Assembly: GCF_000003195.3 (NCBI RefSeq)
Contig: NC_012870.2
Location: 37,788,377-37,852,376, forward strand
Origin: Sorghum bicolor
Lineage: Eukaryota > Streptophyta > Magnoliopsida > Poales > Poaceae
Length of the DNA stretch: 64,000 nt
Reading direction: 5' to 3'
Part shown: one piece after another, positions 23,952 to 34,151 of the stretch
Numbering within the stretch: the first letter of the stretch is position 1
Layout of the letters: each line of letters begins with the position of its first letter
Position numbers and translations under genes: made by a program
The notes under the pieces: generated by a model
The model's input: only the letters and a program-made list of their open reading frames with translations
What the model was told of the DNA's origin: nothing
Databases searched by the model: none

Positions 23952-23965
23952 TGGCGCCGTCGCCG
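23952..23965 (+). other. Primer-site-like copy inside L LTR
   Basis: TTCTGGCGCCGTCGCCG near the LTR end repeats the tRNA-Asp primer site 54 bp before the real one. The 3' LTR has the same copy at 31573-31586. Confidence 0.6.
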
Positions 23966-24005
23966 ATATCCGGTGGTTGCGTTAAGAAGTGTCAACAAGC
24001 ATTTC

Positions 24006-24023
24006 TGGCGCCGTTGCCGGGGA
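24006..24023 (+). other. L primer binding site (tRNA-Asp)
   Basis: TGGCGCCGTTGCCGGGGA, 8 bases after the LTR, a perfect match to the complement of the tRNA-Asp 3' end as I know it. Confidence 0.88.
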
Positions 24024-24140
24024 GAGCGTCTGTCTAAGAGTTTTAACAAAAAGAGAATCCAGAGTTTGCTAGTTATCAAGTAGTGATAGGGATAACCCAT
24101 CACTTGTCTTGTCTTCCTTTATTGTGAAGCCTGACAGTGT

Positions 24141-26204
24141 ATGAGCGGTTTCCAATTGCCGTCAAACTTCGTTGAAGATCCTGAGCAACTGTTGAGGAGA
24201 ACTAGACGTCGTCAAGTTCCACCTCAAAGGTTCATCTCGAACTTGAATCCGTTAGAGGAAGGAGTATCTGCACCGGTTATCAAAGAAGCTATGGCCCAGA
24301 AGACCATCTCTGAGTACTCTGCGCCGTCGGCTGACAATGTCGCCACGGGTCCGCAGCTTAACTTGGGGGATGCGACTTTTGAGTTGAAGCCTGCGCTTAT
24401 CAATATGGTGCAAGCCAATCCCTTCTGTGGAAAGCCACACGAGGATGCCAATGCCCATCTCCAACACTTCTTGGAGGTGTGCGGCACCTTCACCATCAAG
24501 AATGTCGCCGCAGACGCCATCCGTCTTCGCCTCTTCCCATTCTCGTTATTGGGGAAGGCGAAGCAATGGTTCTACGCCAACAAGGGTGAAGTGACCACGT
24601 GGGAGAGGTGCGCCAATGCATTTCTCAAGAAGTTCTTTCCGATGGGCAAGACCAGCGCCCTTCGTGGAAAGATTTCCAGCTTCCAACAGCAAGTGGATGA
24701 GACGATTCCCGAAGCATGGGAACGTCTGCAGGAGTACATTCGCGCCTGTCCTCATCATGGGATAGAGGAGTGGCTCCTAATCCAAGGTTTCTACCATGGC
24801 CTGACCGGTTTGGCCCGTAGTCACCTTGATGCTGCCGCTGGAGGAGCATTCTTGCAACACAATGTCAAGGATGCCAAGGACCTCATTGAAAAGATGGTTA
24901 TAAACCAAGGATGGAATGAGGAACGCCTCCAACCCAAGAGAAGAGGTGTCCATGCCTTGAATGAGGTGGACATGCTCTCTGCTAAGATGGACTTCTTAAT
25001 GAAGAAGATGGAAGAAAGTTCCAAGCAAGAGACCATTCAACCTTACGCCACTGCACGGGCCATTGAATCTGATTCATGGTGCGAAGTGTGCGGAGGAGAT
25101 GATCATTCGGGAAACAATTGTCCCGAAACAAAGGAGGAAGTGAGCTTCATCAACAACAACAACAATGGGTACTGGCCCCAACAACAGCAATGGAACTCGC
25201 GCCCCTTCTACCAAGGTAATCAAGGTAATGGTTACAATCAAAATTTCAATAATTCTTTTGGTAACCAACCTTCTCTTAGAGATCTTGTCTTAGGCCAATC
25301 TAAAATCAATGATAGCATTAACAAGAAAATGATGGCTAATGATAAGATCCTTGAAAACTTAAGTGAAAAGTTGGATAGCTTTAACTCTGCTATGAAAAAT
25401 CAGTTGAGCTTTAACAAAATGCTAGAAACACAATTAGCTCAATTAGCAGCAGCTGTCCCATCCTTCGAGCAAGGTAAGATCCCAGGGAAACCTGAGGACC
25501 CAATTGAAGGAGTTAAACTAGTTACTACGAGGTTCGGTAAGCCTCCGGTACAATCCAACTGGAGCTATCTTCTGGATTCGCCCTTCATCACCAAGAAAGA
25601 CGACCCAGGCCTGCCGACCATCACCTGTGAGATCGGACCGCAAATCTTCCACAACGCCTTCTGCGACCTTGGATCGGGTGTCAACATCATGGCCAAGGTA
25701 ACTTATGATAATTTGCTAGGGGGGCCTTTGCACCCCACATTTGTTCGTTTGCAGATGGCAGATCAGACGATCAGGTTCCCTCAGGGGTTGGCAAGGGACA
25801 TACTGGTAAAGGTCCAAGACGACTACGTCCCTGCCGACTTCATCATTTTGGATATGGGATCCAATAATGATGTCTCGATCATCTTGGGAAGGCCATTCCT
25901 CAACACGGTCAATGCAGTCATCTATGTGGGGTCCGGCCAGATTCACCTCCAATTCCCAGGATGGAAGGTAAAATGTCCATTCAATGGTTATAAAGCTAAC
26001 ATGCAGGTGAAGGACAAAGAACCTCCGACTAAGCCTCGCCACATCCGACGCCGAAGGGACAAGAGAGGTAAGTCGGCCAAAAGGGCCGAAAAGAAAGAAG
26101 AGGAACCCGCTGAACCAAAAATCAATACCAAGCAAGTATGGCGGGAGAAAGAGGTGCAATCAAGGTCCACGTCTCCGGGACCATCTGATGCATCCGAAGA
26201 ATGA
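24141..26204 (+). CDS. gag: L gag-protease polyprotein
   Basis: 687 codons from ATG, uninterrupted. The gag domain spans about residues 92-225 with NPFCGKPHEDANAHLQHF, RLFPFSLLGKAKQWFY and FFPMGKTSALRGKISSF. A zinc knuckle CEVCGGDDHSGNNC is at 314-327 and an Asn/Gln-rich stretch at 338-375. The protease has its active-site motif CDLGSGVNIM near 508-517 and the conserved IILGRPFL near 580-587. A basic tail (about 625-650) ends the protein. It forms the particle, binds RNA and cleaves itself. The frame closes after the protease instead of running on into reverse transcriptase, which is the main oddity. Codon use is mixed: GC-rich in the gag core, AT-rich around 375-440. Confidence 0.92.
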   Translation: MSGFQLPSNFVEDPEQLLRRTRRRQVPPQRFISNLNPLEEGVSAPVIKEAMAQKTISEYSAPSADNVATGPQLNLGDATFELKPALINMVQANPFCGKPHEDANAHLQHFLEVCGTFTIKNVAADAIRLRLFPFSLLGKAKQWFYANKGEVTTWERCANAFLKKFFPMGKTSALRGKISSFQQQVDETIPEAWERLQEYIRACPHHGIEEWLLIQGFYHGLTGLARSHLDAAAGGAFLQHNVKDAKDLIEKMVINQGWNEERLQPKRRGVHALNEVDMLSAKMDFLMKKMEESSKQETIQPYATARAIESDSWCEVCGGDDHSGNNCPETKEEVSFINNNNNGYWPQQQQWNSRPFYQGNQGNGYNQNFNNSFGNQPSLRDLVLGQSKINDSINKKMMANDKILENLSEKLDSFNSAMKNQLSFNKMLETQLAQLAAAVPSFEQGKIPGKPEDPIEGVKLVTTRFGKPPVQSNWSYLLDSPFITKKDDPGLPTITCEIGPQIFHNAFCDLGSGVNIMAKVTYDNLLGGPLHPTFVRLQMADQTIRFPQGLARDILVKVQDDYVPADFIILDMGSNNDVSIILGRPFLNTVNAVIYVGSGQIHLQFPGWKVKCPFNGYKANMQVKDKEPPTKPRHIRRRRDKRGKSAKRAEKKEEEPAEPKINTKQVWREKEVQSRSTSPGPSDASEE

Positions 26205-26437
26205 ACAAGATGGAGAGGTCCTGCTCTGCAGACCTAAAACATGGAGCCCTTGTTGATAAGGTAAATCAGTAGTTATCCCATATTTATTTTCTGCATTTCA
26301 ATTTCTACTATTCACTTTTCAATTGCATTCTTACTTTGAATTTTGCATATCTTATTTCGACAAAATGTTTAGCCATAATAAATAAAATCTTGAGAATAAC
26401 TTGTCATAAAAATTTGAGCTGCTGGAGCTCCCAAAGG

Positions 26438-27060
26438 GGGGTCGCCCGACCCCACCTTAGGGCCCACTTCACCACATTTCAACCTTGCTAGTCATAGAGG
26501 TTCCATCCCAGCACTTGGATGCTCTGGGAGCTCCAATGTGGGGGTCGGCCGATCCCCATATTGGCCCCACTTGCTTCCTGCTGGCCACCATTTGAATCAC
26601 AATGGAGTCCTATGCTTGTAACACTAGCTAAAGTTTGAAAAAGAGTGGTCCCTTGATCCTTTACTTTAGTCATAAGATGCTCCTTTCATCTTTGATTCTT
26701 TTGGGACCACTCCACTAGCTTAAATTCTGCAAAGTGGTCACCTAGGCATGCTTGAGTGCTCCCATGGTCCATAGGAATCACTTTAGACATGTCTCCACTT
26801 TTGCCATTCATCTTTTACCTTTCACAAAGCACTAAAACAGGGGATCTCAGAAACAATTTGAAAACTTTTGGTCCACACCTAGCCTTTACTCTTCTGGACA
26901 ATCAATGACACAATGTTTAAAGTGGAGGAGGGGCTAGGATGGGGGTCGGCCGACCCCCATTTTGGACCATCTCTGCAAAATCTTGAAAGCATGCAGAATG
27001 GTTCCCTGTATAAAGCTAAGTTCAAATTCAAAGTGCTTCTAAGGGGGGTCGGCCGACCCC
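26438..27060. repeat. Four GC-rich palindromes upstream of ORF2 in L
   Basis: They lie at 26438-26453 (GGGGTCGCCCGACCCC, the LTR form), 26540-26557 (GGCCGA centre, one C-to-T mismatch in the right arm), 26939-26960 (a perfect 22-bp palindrome around GGTCGGCCGACC) and 27045-27060 (perfect GGGGTCGGCCGACCCC). Confidence 0.88.
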
Positions 27061-27094
27061 TATATTGTGGGTCCACTACTTGCCCTTCTCCCCC

Positions 27095-27102
27095 TATAAA
27101 TA
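27095..27102 (+). promoter_or_regulatory. Candidate internal promoter of L ORF2
   Basis: CCCCTATAAATACC, about 200 bp before the ATG at 27299 and about 35 bp after the last palindrome. The arrangement of palindromes then TATA copies that of the LTR promoter. Function is inferred. Confidence 0.5.
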
Positions 27103-27298
27103 CCACAGCATTGTGAGCTCAACTCCACACCCAAAACCACCAGAACCATTTCGAGCTCACAATCCTTTCTCTTCTCTCTTTGTTACAAGCCATTTCTCAA
27201 GTTTAGTTTAGAAATAGTCATCAAAACAAAAACCCAAAAAGATTCCCCTTGCATAGTAGTAGTAGTAGGAGCTTGGTTTGCCTCACTTGTGTAGGAGG

Positions 27299-28654
27299 AT
27301 GAAGAAGCATATCTTCGGCAAGTTCAAGAAAGCAAAGGGTGAGAGCTCTTCTCAAGGCTCTCACCATGCTCATGGAAGGGAGGAAGAAGAAGGTTACCAT
27401 GGGATGGTACCCTACGAGCCTCCATCAAGGATGAGAGAGCCCGAGAGCGGCCTCATGTTAAGCCAAGAAGGGTTGCAAAGGTACTACATCATCCGAGAGG
27501 GTCTCTTCCTACACACTAGCATCATCGTTCCGGACCTTTTTGCCCGCACAGGTATGGATGTTGAATTCGATAAGGTGTTTAGAGCAATTGGTTGGAGTAG
27601 TTTTTGGCAAGTGCCTGAATTTGGAAAAGAATTGCTTGCTAAGGAATTTCTATGCACCCTAAAACTCACAAATAATGGAATATCTTTTCGCATGTGTGAG
27701 CAAGAACATCAATTAAATTGGAGTTTGCTAAACACTGCTTTAGGGTGTGAACATGAATGTGAACTTGATCTAGATCATGCCACTAGAATGTTCGATAAAT
27801 TTAGATTCTGGAAAGCAATTTCTGGCTCTAATGATTGTTCAAATCCTACTCCCATTGAAATCCATAATCCAACCTTGCACTTTCTTCACTTCTGGATCAT
27901 GTGCACTCTATATCCTGGCATGGGAACTGATACTTTAATTGATGATGAACTTAAAATTCTCTATGCCATGGTTAGTAAAATCAAGGTCTCCCCTGTGAAA
28001 CTGCTAGTGAACTATTGGCTTAACTCTATTGAGTATGGGAAGCCCATCTATTTCACATCCTTTATTACTCGAATAGCCGATACTTTTGGATTACTTGAAT
28101 CACATTATTTTGAAGACATTGGCTATGTTAGAGGAGTGGTAGATGAGAACTTCTTTATCAATGCTAACATGCTCATAAGAAATCCAAATGGTGAACTTAA
28201 AATGATTTATCCGGGATATACAACCGAAATTCCTCTCCCATGTGCGAGGCGCCGGTTGTATGGGGTCCGCACACTTACCATTAGACTAGCCCAAGTGGCA
28301 AGTCCAGATATTGCAGGGACACGCAGGGTGACAAGAAGGATGATGCAAGCCGCCCAGATGGAGCAAGGAGGATCCTCGCACCATGACGTTGAAGAGGGCG
28401 ATGAAGCGATGTCAGTGGATGCTTCAGACTCCATGGGTCTACCTCCACAACGCACTCCACGCCCAAGGGACAGGGCTAGGCGTCACCAGCCCACAGGTAT
28501 GGACAGTCTCATTAATGACATGGGCGAATTGCAGATTGGGCAAGAAGCAACATTGCAACTGGCGTTACAAAACGGCCAACATATCCGACGTGTGCGAGAG
28601 GAAGACGCACAACGCTGGGCTAGATGGTACCAGAATTTCCCGCCACCACAGTGA
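27299..28654 (+). CDS. L second ORF, ATHILA ORF-1-like (env position)
   Basis: 451 codons from the first ATG in frame (MKKHIFGKFKK); the frame is open a little further upstream but has no ATG there. The basic N-terminus is followed by a globular region (about 60-330) with FLCTLKLTNNGISFRM, LNWSLLNTALGC and the FLHFWIMCTLYPG block. These resemble the ATHILA ORF-1 family and related plant transposon proteins of unknown function. The C-terminal third is charged and Gln/Arg-rich. I see no signal peptide and no clear membrane anchor, so calling it an envelope protein is not supported. It lies downstream of gag-protease where other Athila elements have an env-like gene, and its own promoter-like block precedes it. 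The frame is intact. Confidence 0.72.
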   Translation: MKKHIFGKFKKAKGESSSQGSHHAHGREEEEGYHGMVPYEPPSRMREPESGLMLSQEGLQRYYIIREGLFLHTSIIVPDLFARTGMDVEFDKVFRAIGWSSFWQVPEFGKELLAKEFLCTLKLTNNGISFRMCEQEHQLNWSLLNTALGCEHECELDLDHATRMFDKFRFWKAISGSNDCSNPTPIEIHNPTLHFLHFWIMCTLYPGMGTDTLIDDELKILYAMVSKIKVSPVKLLVNYWLNSIEYGKPIYFTSFITRIADTFGLLESHYFEDIGYVRGVVDENFFINANMLIRNPNGELKMIYPGYTTEIPLPCARRRLYGVRTLTIRLAQVASPDIAGTRRVTRRMMQAAQMEQGGSSHHDVEEGDEAMSVDASDSMGLPPQRTPRPRDRARRHQPTGMDSLINDMGELQIGQEATLQLALQNGQHIRRVREEDAQRWARWYQNFPPPQ

Positions 28655-30032
28655 GCGAAGATCTAGCTTGGGGGAGATCCTCTCCCCCACTAAGGTAAGT
28701 ATTCTATCCTATTTATTTTCATGCATTTTATCATTCTTACTTAAAAATAAATAAATATTTATTAGCATTTCCCTTTAGCATATATGCTTCATGTATGCTT
28801 ATATCCCTCATGGAAATGATGACTAGTTGCTTGTTAATGTTTCTCTAGTACCTAGTATACAACTTAGTATTTCTCTAAGTATGGATCACTTAGCTCACTT
28901 AAACTGCCATGAACCTAAAAACTTTGTGGGTTGCAAGTGCTAGAACTAAGTCTAAGTTGTTGTGGGACATGAGATAGTAAGACAAGAGCTACTATAATAT
29001 TTTTCTAAGCATGCATGATTATCAGAGATTTATTCTTAAAATGATCAAAACCTTAATTGTTCCTCAATGGTGATGAATTCCTACCACAGCCATATCTACT
29101 TTACATAATTGCAACCTTTCCACATAAGCTATTTGCTTTGGGTTGAGTGTCGTCAAGTCTTGTTGACCCTTGTTAAGAGACTTTTCATGCTCCTAAGATC
29201 AAGATCACGTACACACCACATATATATATGCTGCTTCTACACTGGAAGTACGCAACCACATGTATTTCGCATCCACTAAATAGGTTGCTCCATACTCTAA
29301 ATGTTAGAACATCTCTCTAAGCATTATTTGGTAAATGAGACATCAAAAGGCTAGGCAAAATGAAATAAAAAGATGGACATGTGCAAGTCCACAGAAAAAG
29401 AAAATTGAGCACATGAAAGCTCATATATATATAAAAAAAAAGCTAGCCATGTCTCAATACATAGAGAGTCTATCAAATAAAGGAGCAACCTAGTCCACCA
29501 TATATCACACTTGCACATCTTGATCTGGGAGTATGACACTTCTCTTCAAGGATCCGAGCTTTGACTTCGCAATATATGCAAAGTAAGTATGCTATCTCCT
29601 TTCATCCCTACCTTGAACTCCACATAAGCCTTTTAGAAATAGGATGAAATAGAGAAGGCAACTCTTACCATATGCCTTGGTGAGGAATCATACACCATTT
29701 GAGTGACATGAGAGAACCATAAGAGGAACATTTAAGCTTTCTTTTGAAAATATCACAAAACCTCTGATATGAAACTTGCTAAGAATGAGAAAGTTAGTGC
29801 TCAAGTCAAACTGTTCTGTCTCTCAACCACCTAAGACAAAGGAAAAGCCATAACCCCATAAGGGACTAAGGTAATAGGGGTAAGTTTACATAGCTAAATT
29901 TTTCATGCAAAGAGAAGAACTTTGTTGTACACATGGTACTCTTGAAATGTGAACATAGTAACAATACCTGATCCACCGAGGCTAAGTTTGATTGTTTGCT
30001 CGGGACGAGCAAAGGTTAAGCTTGGGGGATCT
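28655..30032 (+). other. L 3' non-coding region and purine tracts
   Basis: No ORF of note. An internal purine motif AGCTTGGGGGAGA lies at 28665-28677, right after the ORF2 stop, with its partial inverse (TCTCCCCC) beside it. The terminal tract AAGCTTGGGGGAT at 30018-30030 abuts the 3' LTR and would prime plus-strand synthesis. Confidence 0.75.
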
Positions 30033-31618
30033 TGTTGACGGTGGATATACCATAGAAATCCACATACAAAAACACCGTCAACATGCCTCGGTTGCAAGGG
30101 GAAATGACATGACATGAACATATTTTATCCATAACTAGTTCCACTTGTACTCTTAGCTTGTTTATGCAGGAACAACAAATTCAAGACATTATTTGACAAA
30201 GCCAACATCAGAATCATCAAGAGGAGATCGAGGGGACAACAGGTGACACCCTGGGCCCACAGGGAGGGGGTCGCCCGACCCCTCTTTGGTGGGACCCAGG
30301 TGTGCCACCTAGTCCACCGACATAAGGGACCCCTGTGGACACTGCTGGTGGGCCCAGAGGCCCAGAAGTGGGGTCGCCCGACCCCACATCAAAGGCGGTT
30401 CCAGGGTCGGTGGCCTCCCACCGACCTTCCCCACATGTCCCACATGTTGATTTGCCCCTGCCGTTGATCAAATGGCGGTTGTGAGGTCGGTTTGATCCAA
30501 GGGTGGAGAGAAGATGTCACGCGGATCGATGACGTGGCGATGGAGTAACCCCTACTCCATCTCCCTCTATAAAAGGCAGCCTCCACCCTTCATTTCAAGT
30601 GTGCAATTCCAAGGCCAAGTGCATTACAAGTTCCAAGCATACAAGTAGAGTAGTAGTTAGTCTAGAGTGGGAGTTAGAGTCGAGTCGAGCGAAGCTCGGG
30701 GTCTCCGGAGTCGTCTTCTGGAGAGTCTGGTATAGCTCTTGTACCTTTCTACTTTTGTAAGACTTTCCTTTTATTAATATATTATTCTTACTTTACTTTA
30801 CTGAGTTCTTACTTAGTGCAAGTCTTTTAGTCTTGTTGTGCATTTACTTTAGTAATATAGTTGTCTTAGTGAAGTTAGTGACCTGTAACCACTCCTGTGT
30901 GTGCATCATCGTCCTATCTTGTATAGGAGCTCTAGCTAGCTGCAACTAGTTAGAGTTGTAGGATTAAGTGTGAGCGTGGTGCTCATACTTAAGATTACCT
31001 TTGATTACCGCTGGCTTGAACGGAAAGTAGGAGCGCACTCCCTAGTAGGTGACAGATCGTGGGCGGCATTAGGTTCTCCTCACGTACAGGCTAGTTCTTA
31101 AAAGGTAAGGCGTCCATAAGCCCAATAGTCGCTTTCGGTAAGGGGTTAGGTGAAAAACCTTCTAAGCGTCTTACCAGCTCGGCTATCCCTCGCACACAGT
31201 TAGTAAGGCTCTAGCGTAGTTAAGGCAATTATCTATTAAAGTAAGTCACAGAAGTCAAGTTAGATACATAGGAGTCCTTTACTCACTCGTTGTCCTCCCA
31301 CCTAGCTAACTCTACCATTTACCTTTAGCATAGGACCTTGGATTCACCACTACCCTTCCTATTCGTTATTTACCACCCTTATTCACTAGTTGATACTAGA
31401 CAACTCAAGGAATCTCATTCCCCTTTTTGTTAAACACACTTAGCCGCTTTCCCTTGGGAAAATATAAATTACGATACCTTGGAATACTCCTTGGTGAAGT
31501 GCTACAACGGTACATTCTGTGCGCTTGCGGAATTATCCAATAGTAAATAGAGTTACCCTACCAGGGCACTTCTGGCGCCGTCGCCGATATCCGGTGGTTG
31601 TGTTAAGAAGTGTCAACA
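30033..31618 (+). repeat. L 3' LTR
   Basis: 1586 bp, near-identical to the 5' LTR (6 transitions, one extra A in an A run). Confidence 0.95.
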
Positions 31619-31623
31619 ACTAC

Positions 31624-34151
31624 CTAATCGACCACCATACCGAACCAATCCAGAAGAAACAAAAGAGATACAAAGGCAAGTACAAGAACTTCTTGATAAA
31701 GGTTTTGTTCGTGAAAGTTTAAGTCCTTGTGCTGTTCCTGTAATTTTAGTACCTAAGAAAGATGGTTCTTGGAGAATGTGTGTTGATTGTAGAGCTATAA
31801 ATAACATCACTGTTCGCTATCGCCATCCTATCCCACGTTTAGATGACATGCTTGATGAATTAAGTGGTTCCACCATATTCACTAAAATTGATTTGAGAAG
31901 TGGATACCATCAGATAATAATGAAAACAGGGGATGAATGGAAAACTGCATTTAAAACAAAATTTAGGCTGTATGAATGGTTAGTTATGCCTTTTGGTTTG
32001 ACTAATGCTCCTAGTACTTTCATGAGATTAATGAACCATGTCTTGAGAGCTTTCATTGGAAAATTTGTTGTTGTCTACTTCGATGATATCTTAATTTACA
32101 GCAAGTCTTTTGAGGAACATCTGAATCATATTCGGCAAGTCTTGGAAGAGCTTAGAAAGGAGAAATTATTTGCTAATCTTGAGAAGTGCAGTTTTTGCAC
32201 AGACCATGTGGTGTTTCTTGGCTTTGTTGTATCTGGAAAGGGCATAGAAGTGGATGAAAGCAAGGTGAAAGCCATCAAGGATTGGCCAACTCCAACAAAT
32301 GTAAGTCAAGTAAGAAGTTTTCATGGCCTTGCTGGTTTTTATAGAAGGTTTGTGAGAGATTTCCGTACCATCGCTACTCCTTTGAATGAATTGACAAAGA
32401 AAGGTGTTGACTTTAAATGGGAAAAATCACAACAAAATGCATTTCAAGAATTAAAGAAACGTTTGACTGAAGCACCTGTACTTGTTCTTCCTGATTTCAC
32501 TAAAACTTTTGAAATAGAATGTGATGCTAGTGGAATTGGGATAGGAGGAGTTTTAATGCAACAAGGAAAATCTGTAGCATATTTTAGTGAAAAACTAGGA
32601 GGTGCTCAACTGAATTATTCTGTGTATGATAAAGAATTATATGCTTTGGTGCGTGTGCTTGAAACATGGCAGCACTACTTATGGCCAAAAGAATTTGTTA
32701 TTCACTCTGATCATGAAGCTTTGAAGTACTTGAAAGGACAAGCAAAACTGAACCGTCGTCATGCCAAATGGGTTGAGTTCATCGAAACATTTCCATACAT
32801 TGTGAAATATAAGAAAGGTAAGGATAATGTTGTTGCTGATGCTCTGTCACGAAAGAGTGTGTTGCTAAACCAACTTGAGGTAAAGGTTTTGGGACTTGAA
32901 AGTTTGAAAGAACTGTACAGTAATGACCCTGAATTTTCAGAACCATATAATCATTGTAAAAATGGAAAAGGTTGGGAAAAGTATCATATACATGATGGAT
33001 TTTTGTTTAGAGCTAACAAAATCTGTGTTCCAAATTCTTCGGTTAGATTGCTTTTGTTGCAGGAGTCTCATGGGGGAGGATTGACAGGCCATTTTGGACA
33101 AAGAAAAACCTATGAGCTGCTAGAAGATCATTTTTATTGGCCCAAGATGAGAAGAGATGTCATCAGATTCGTGGAGCGATGCGTTACCTGTCACAAAGCT
33201 AAGTCTAAACTGAACCCTCATGGTTTATATACTCCTTTACCTACTCCTAAAACTCCTTGGGAAGACATAAGTATGGATTTTGTCTTGGGGTTGCCTAGAA
33301 CTCAGAAAGGAAAAGATTCAATTTTTGTTGTGGTTGATAGATTTTCAAAGATGGCTCATTTTATTCCTTGTAACAAGAGCGACGATGCTTCACATATTGC
33401 TAATTTGTTCTTCAGGGAAATTGTGCGGCTGCATGGAATGCCTAGAACCATTGTATCTGATCGTGATGTCAAGTTTGTGAGCTATTTTTGGAAAACATTA
33501 TGGGCAAAGCTCGGAACCAAGCTTTTGTTCTCCACCACTTGTCACCCTCAAACCGATGGACAAACTGAAGTGGTGAATCGCACATTGTCAATGTTGCTGC
33601 GAACCATGATAAAAAAGAACCTGAAGGTTTGGGAGGATTGTTTGCCACATGTGGAGTTTGCATATAACAGGGCAGTACACTCTACCACTAATATGTGTCC
33701 TTTTGAAATTGTATATGGGTTCAAACCTATTGCTCCGATAGAATTGTTGCCCCTTCCATTGCAGGAAAGAACCAATATGGAAGCCTCCAAGCGTGCTGCA
33801 TACATCAAGAAGGTACACGAGAAGACCAAGGAAGCAATTGAACTCAAGGCAGGACGCAAGGCTGCAAGTATGAACAAACATAGGAAGAAGGTGTTATTTG
33901 AACCCGGGGACTTGGTGTGGATACACTTGCGCAAGGATCGCTTTCCTCAGCAGCGCAAATCAAAATTGCTGCCACGAGGAGATGGTTCATTTCGTGTTCT
34001 TGAGAAGATCAATGACAATGCATACAAGATTGATCTTCCTGCAAGATATGGCGTGAGCAACTCCTTCAATGTTGCTGATCTCTCACCATTCACAAGTGAA
34101 GACACTTTAGAGTCGAGGACGACTCCTTTTCAAGGGGGGAGGATGATATGA
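31624..34151 (+). CDS. pol: M reverse transcriptase-RNase H-integrase
   Basis: Second part of the M polyprotein; it continues the gag-protease frame exactly when L and one ACTAC are left out. Reverse transcriptase comes first: [14 protein letters not shown], then [12 protein letters not shown] and the catalytic [10 protein letters not shown] at about 32076. RNase H follows ([34 protein letters not shown]). Integrase has an HHCC finger ([12 protein letters not shown] ... CVTCHK) and the catalytic triad in [17 protein letters not shown] and [13 protein letters not shown]-terminal part ([11 protein letters not shown] ... [10 protein letters not shown]) ends at a TGA that overlaps the ATG of the LTR-encoded ORF. 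All catalytic residues I can place are present. It would copy the RNA and integrate the DNA. It has no start of its own, as it is released from the polyprotein. Confidence 0.93.
34132..34143 (+). other. M polypurine tract
   Basis: AAGGGGGGAGGA, ending at the first base of the 3' LTR; it also codes for the end of pol (QGGRM). Confidence 0.85.

Larger units (their letters stand above)
22413..23997 (+). repeat. L 5' LTR
   Basis: TGTTGACGGTGG to AAGTGTCAACA, 1585 bp. It has a second inverted copy of its own start sequence 33-50 bp in (ACACCGTCAACA), three GC-rich inverted repeats upstream of the TATA box, and a primer-site-like word near its end. Confidence 0.95.
26205..27298 (+). other. L inter-ORF region, promoter-like
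   Basis: No ORF. It holds four GC-rich palindromes related to those of the LTR, a TATA box at 27095 and a 5'-leader-like stretch ending in an AGT trinucleotide run (about 27255-27268) just before the second ORF. Confidence 0.6.
22413..31618 (+). mobile_element. L: young Athila-type element, non-autonomous
   Basis: Complete element of 9206 bp with LTRs 22413-23997 and 30033-31618, target duplication ACTAC (22408-22412 and 31619-31623), tRNA-Asp primer site and purine tract. The LTRs differ by 6 transitions and one 1-bp indel, so the insertion is recent. It encodes an intact gag-protease and a second ORF of ATHILA ORF-1 type, but no reverse transcriptase, RNase H or integrase. It must borrow these enzymes from a relative. 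Its insertion split the M polyprotein. Confidence 0.96.

Noticed and set aside
24006..24023. tRNA gene fragments at the repeated TGGCGCCGTTGCCGGGGA words
   Set aside because: They are complementary to the tRNA 3' end only and sit just inside LTRs. No cloverleaf surrounds them. They are primer sites.
27299..28654. Calling the L second ORF an envelope protein
   Set aside because: No signal peptide, no transmembrane helix and no furin-like site is apparent; the position alone is not enough.
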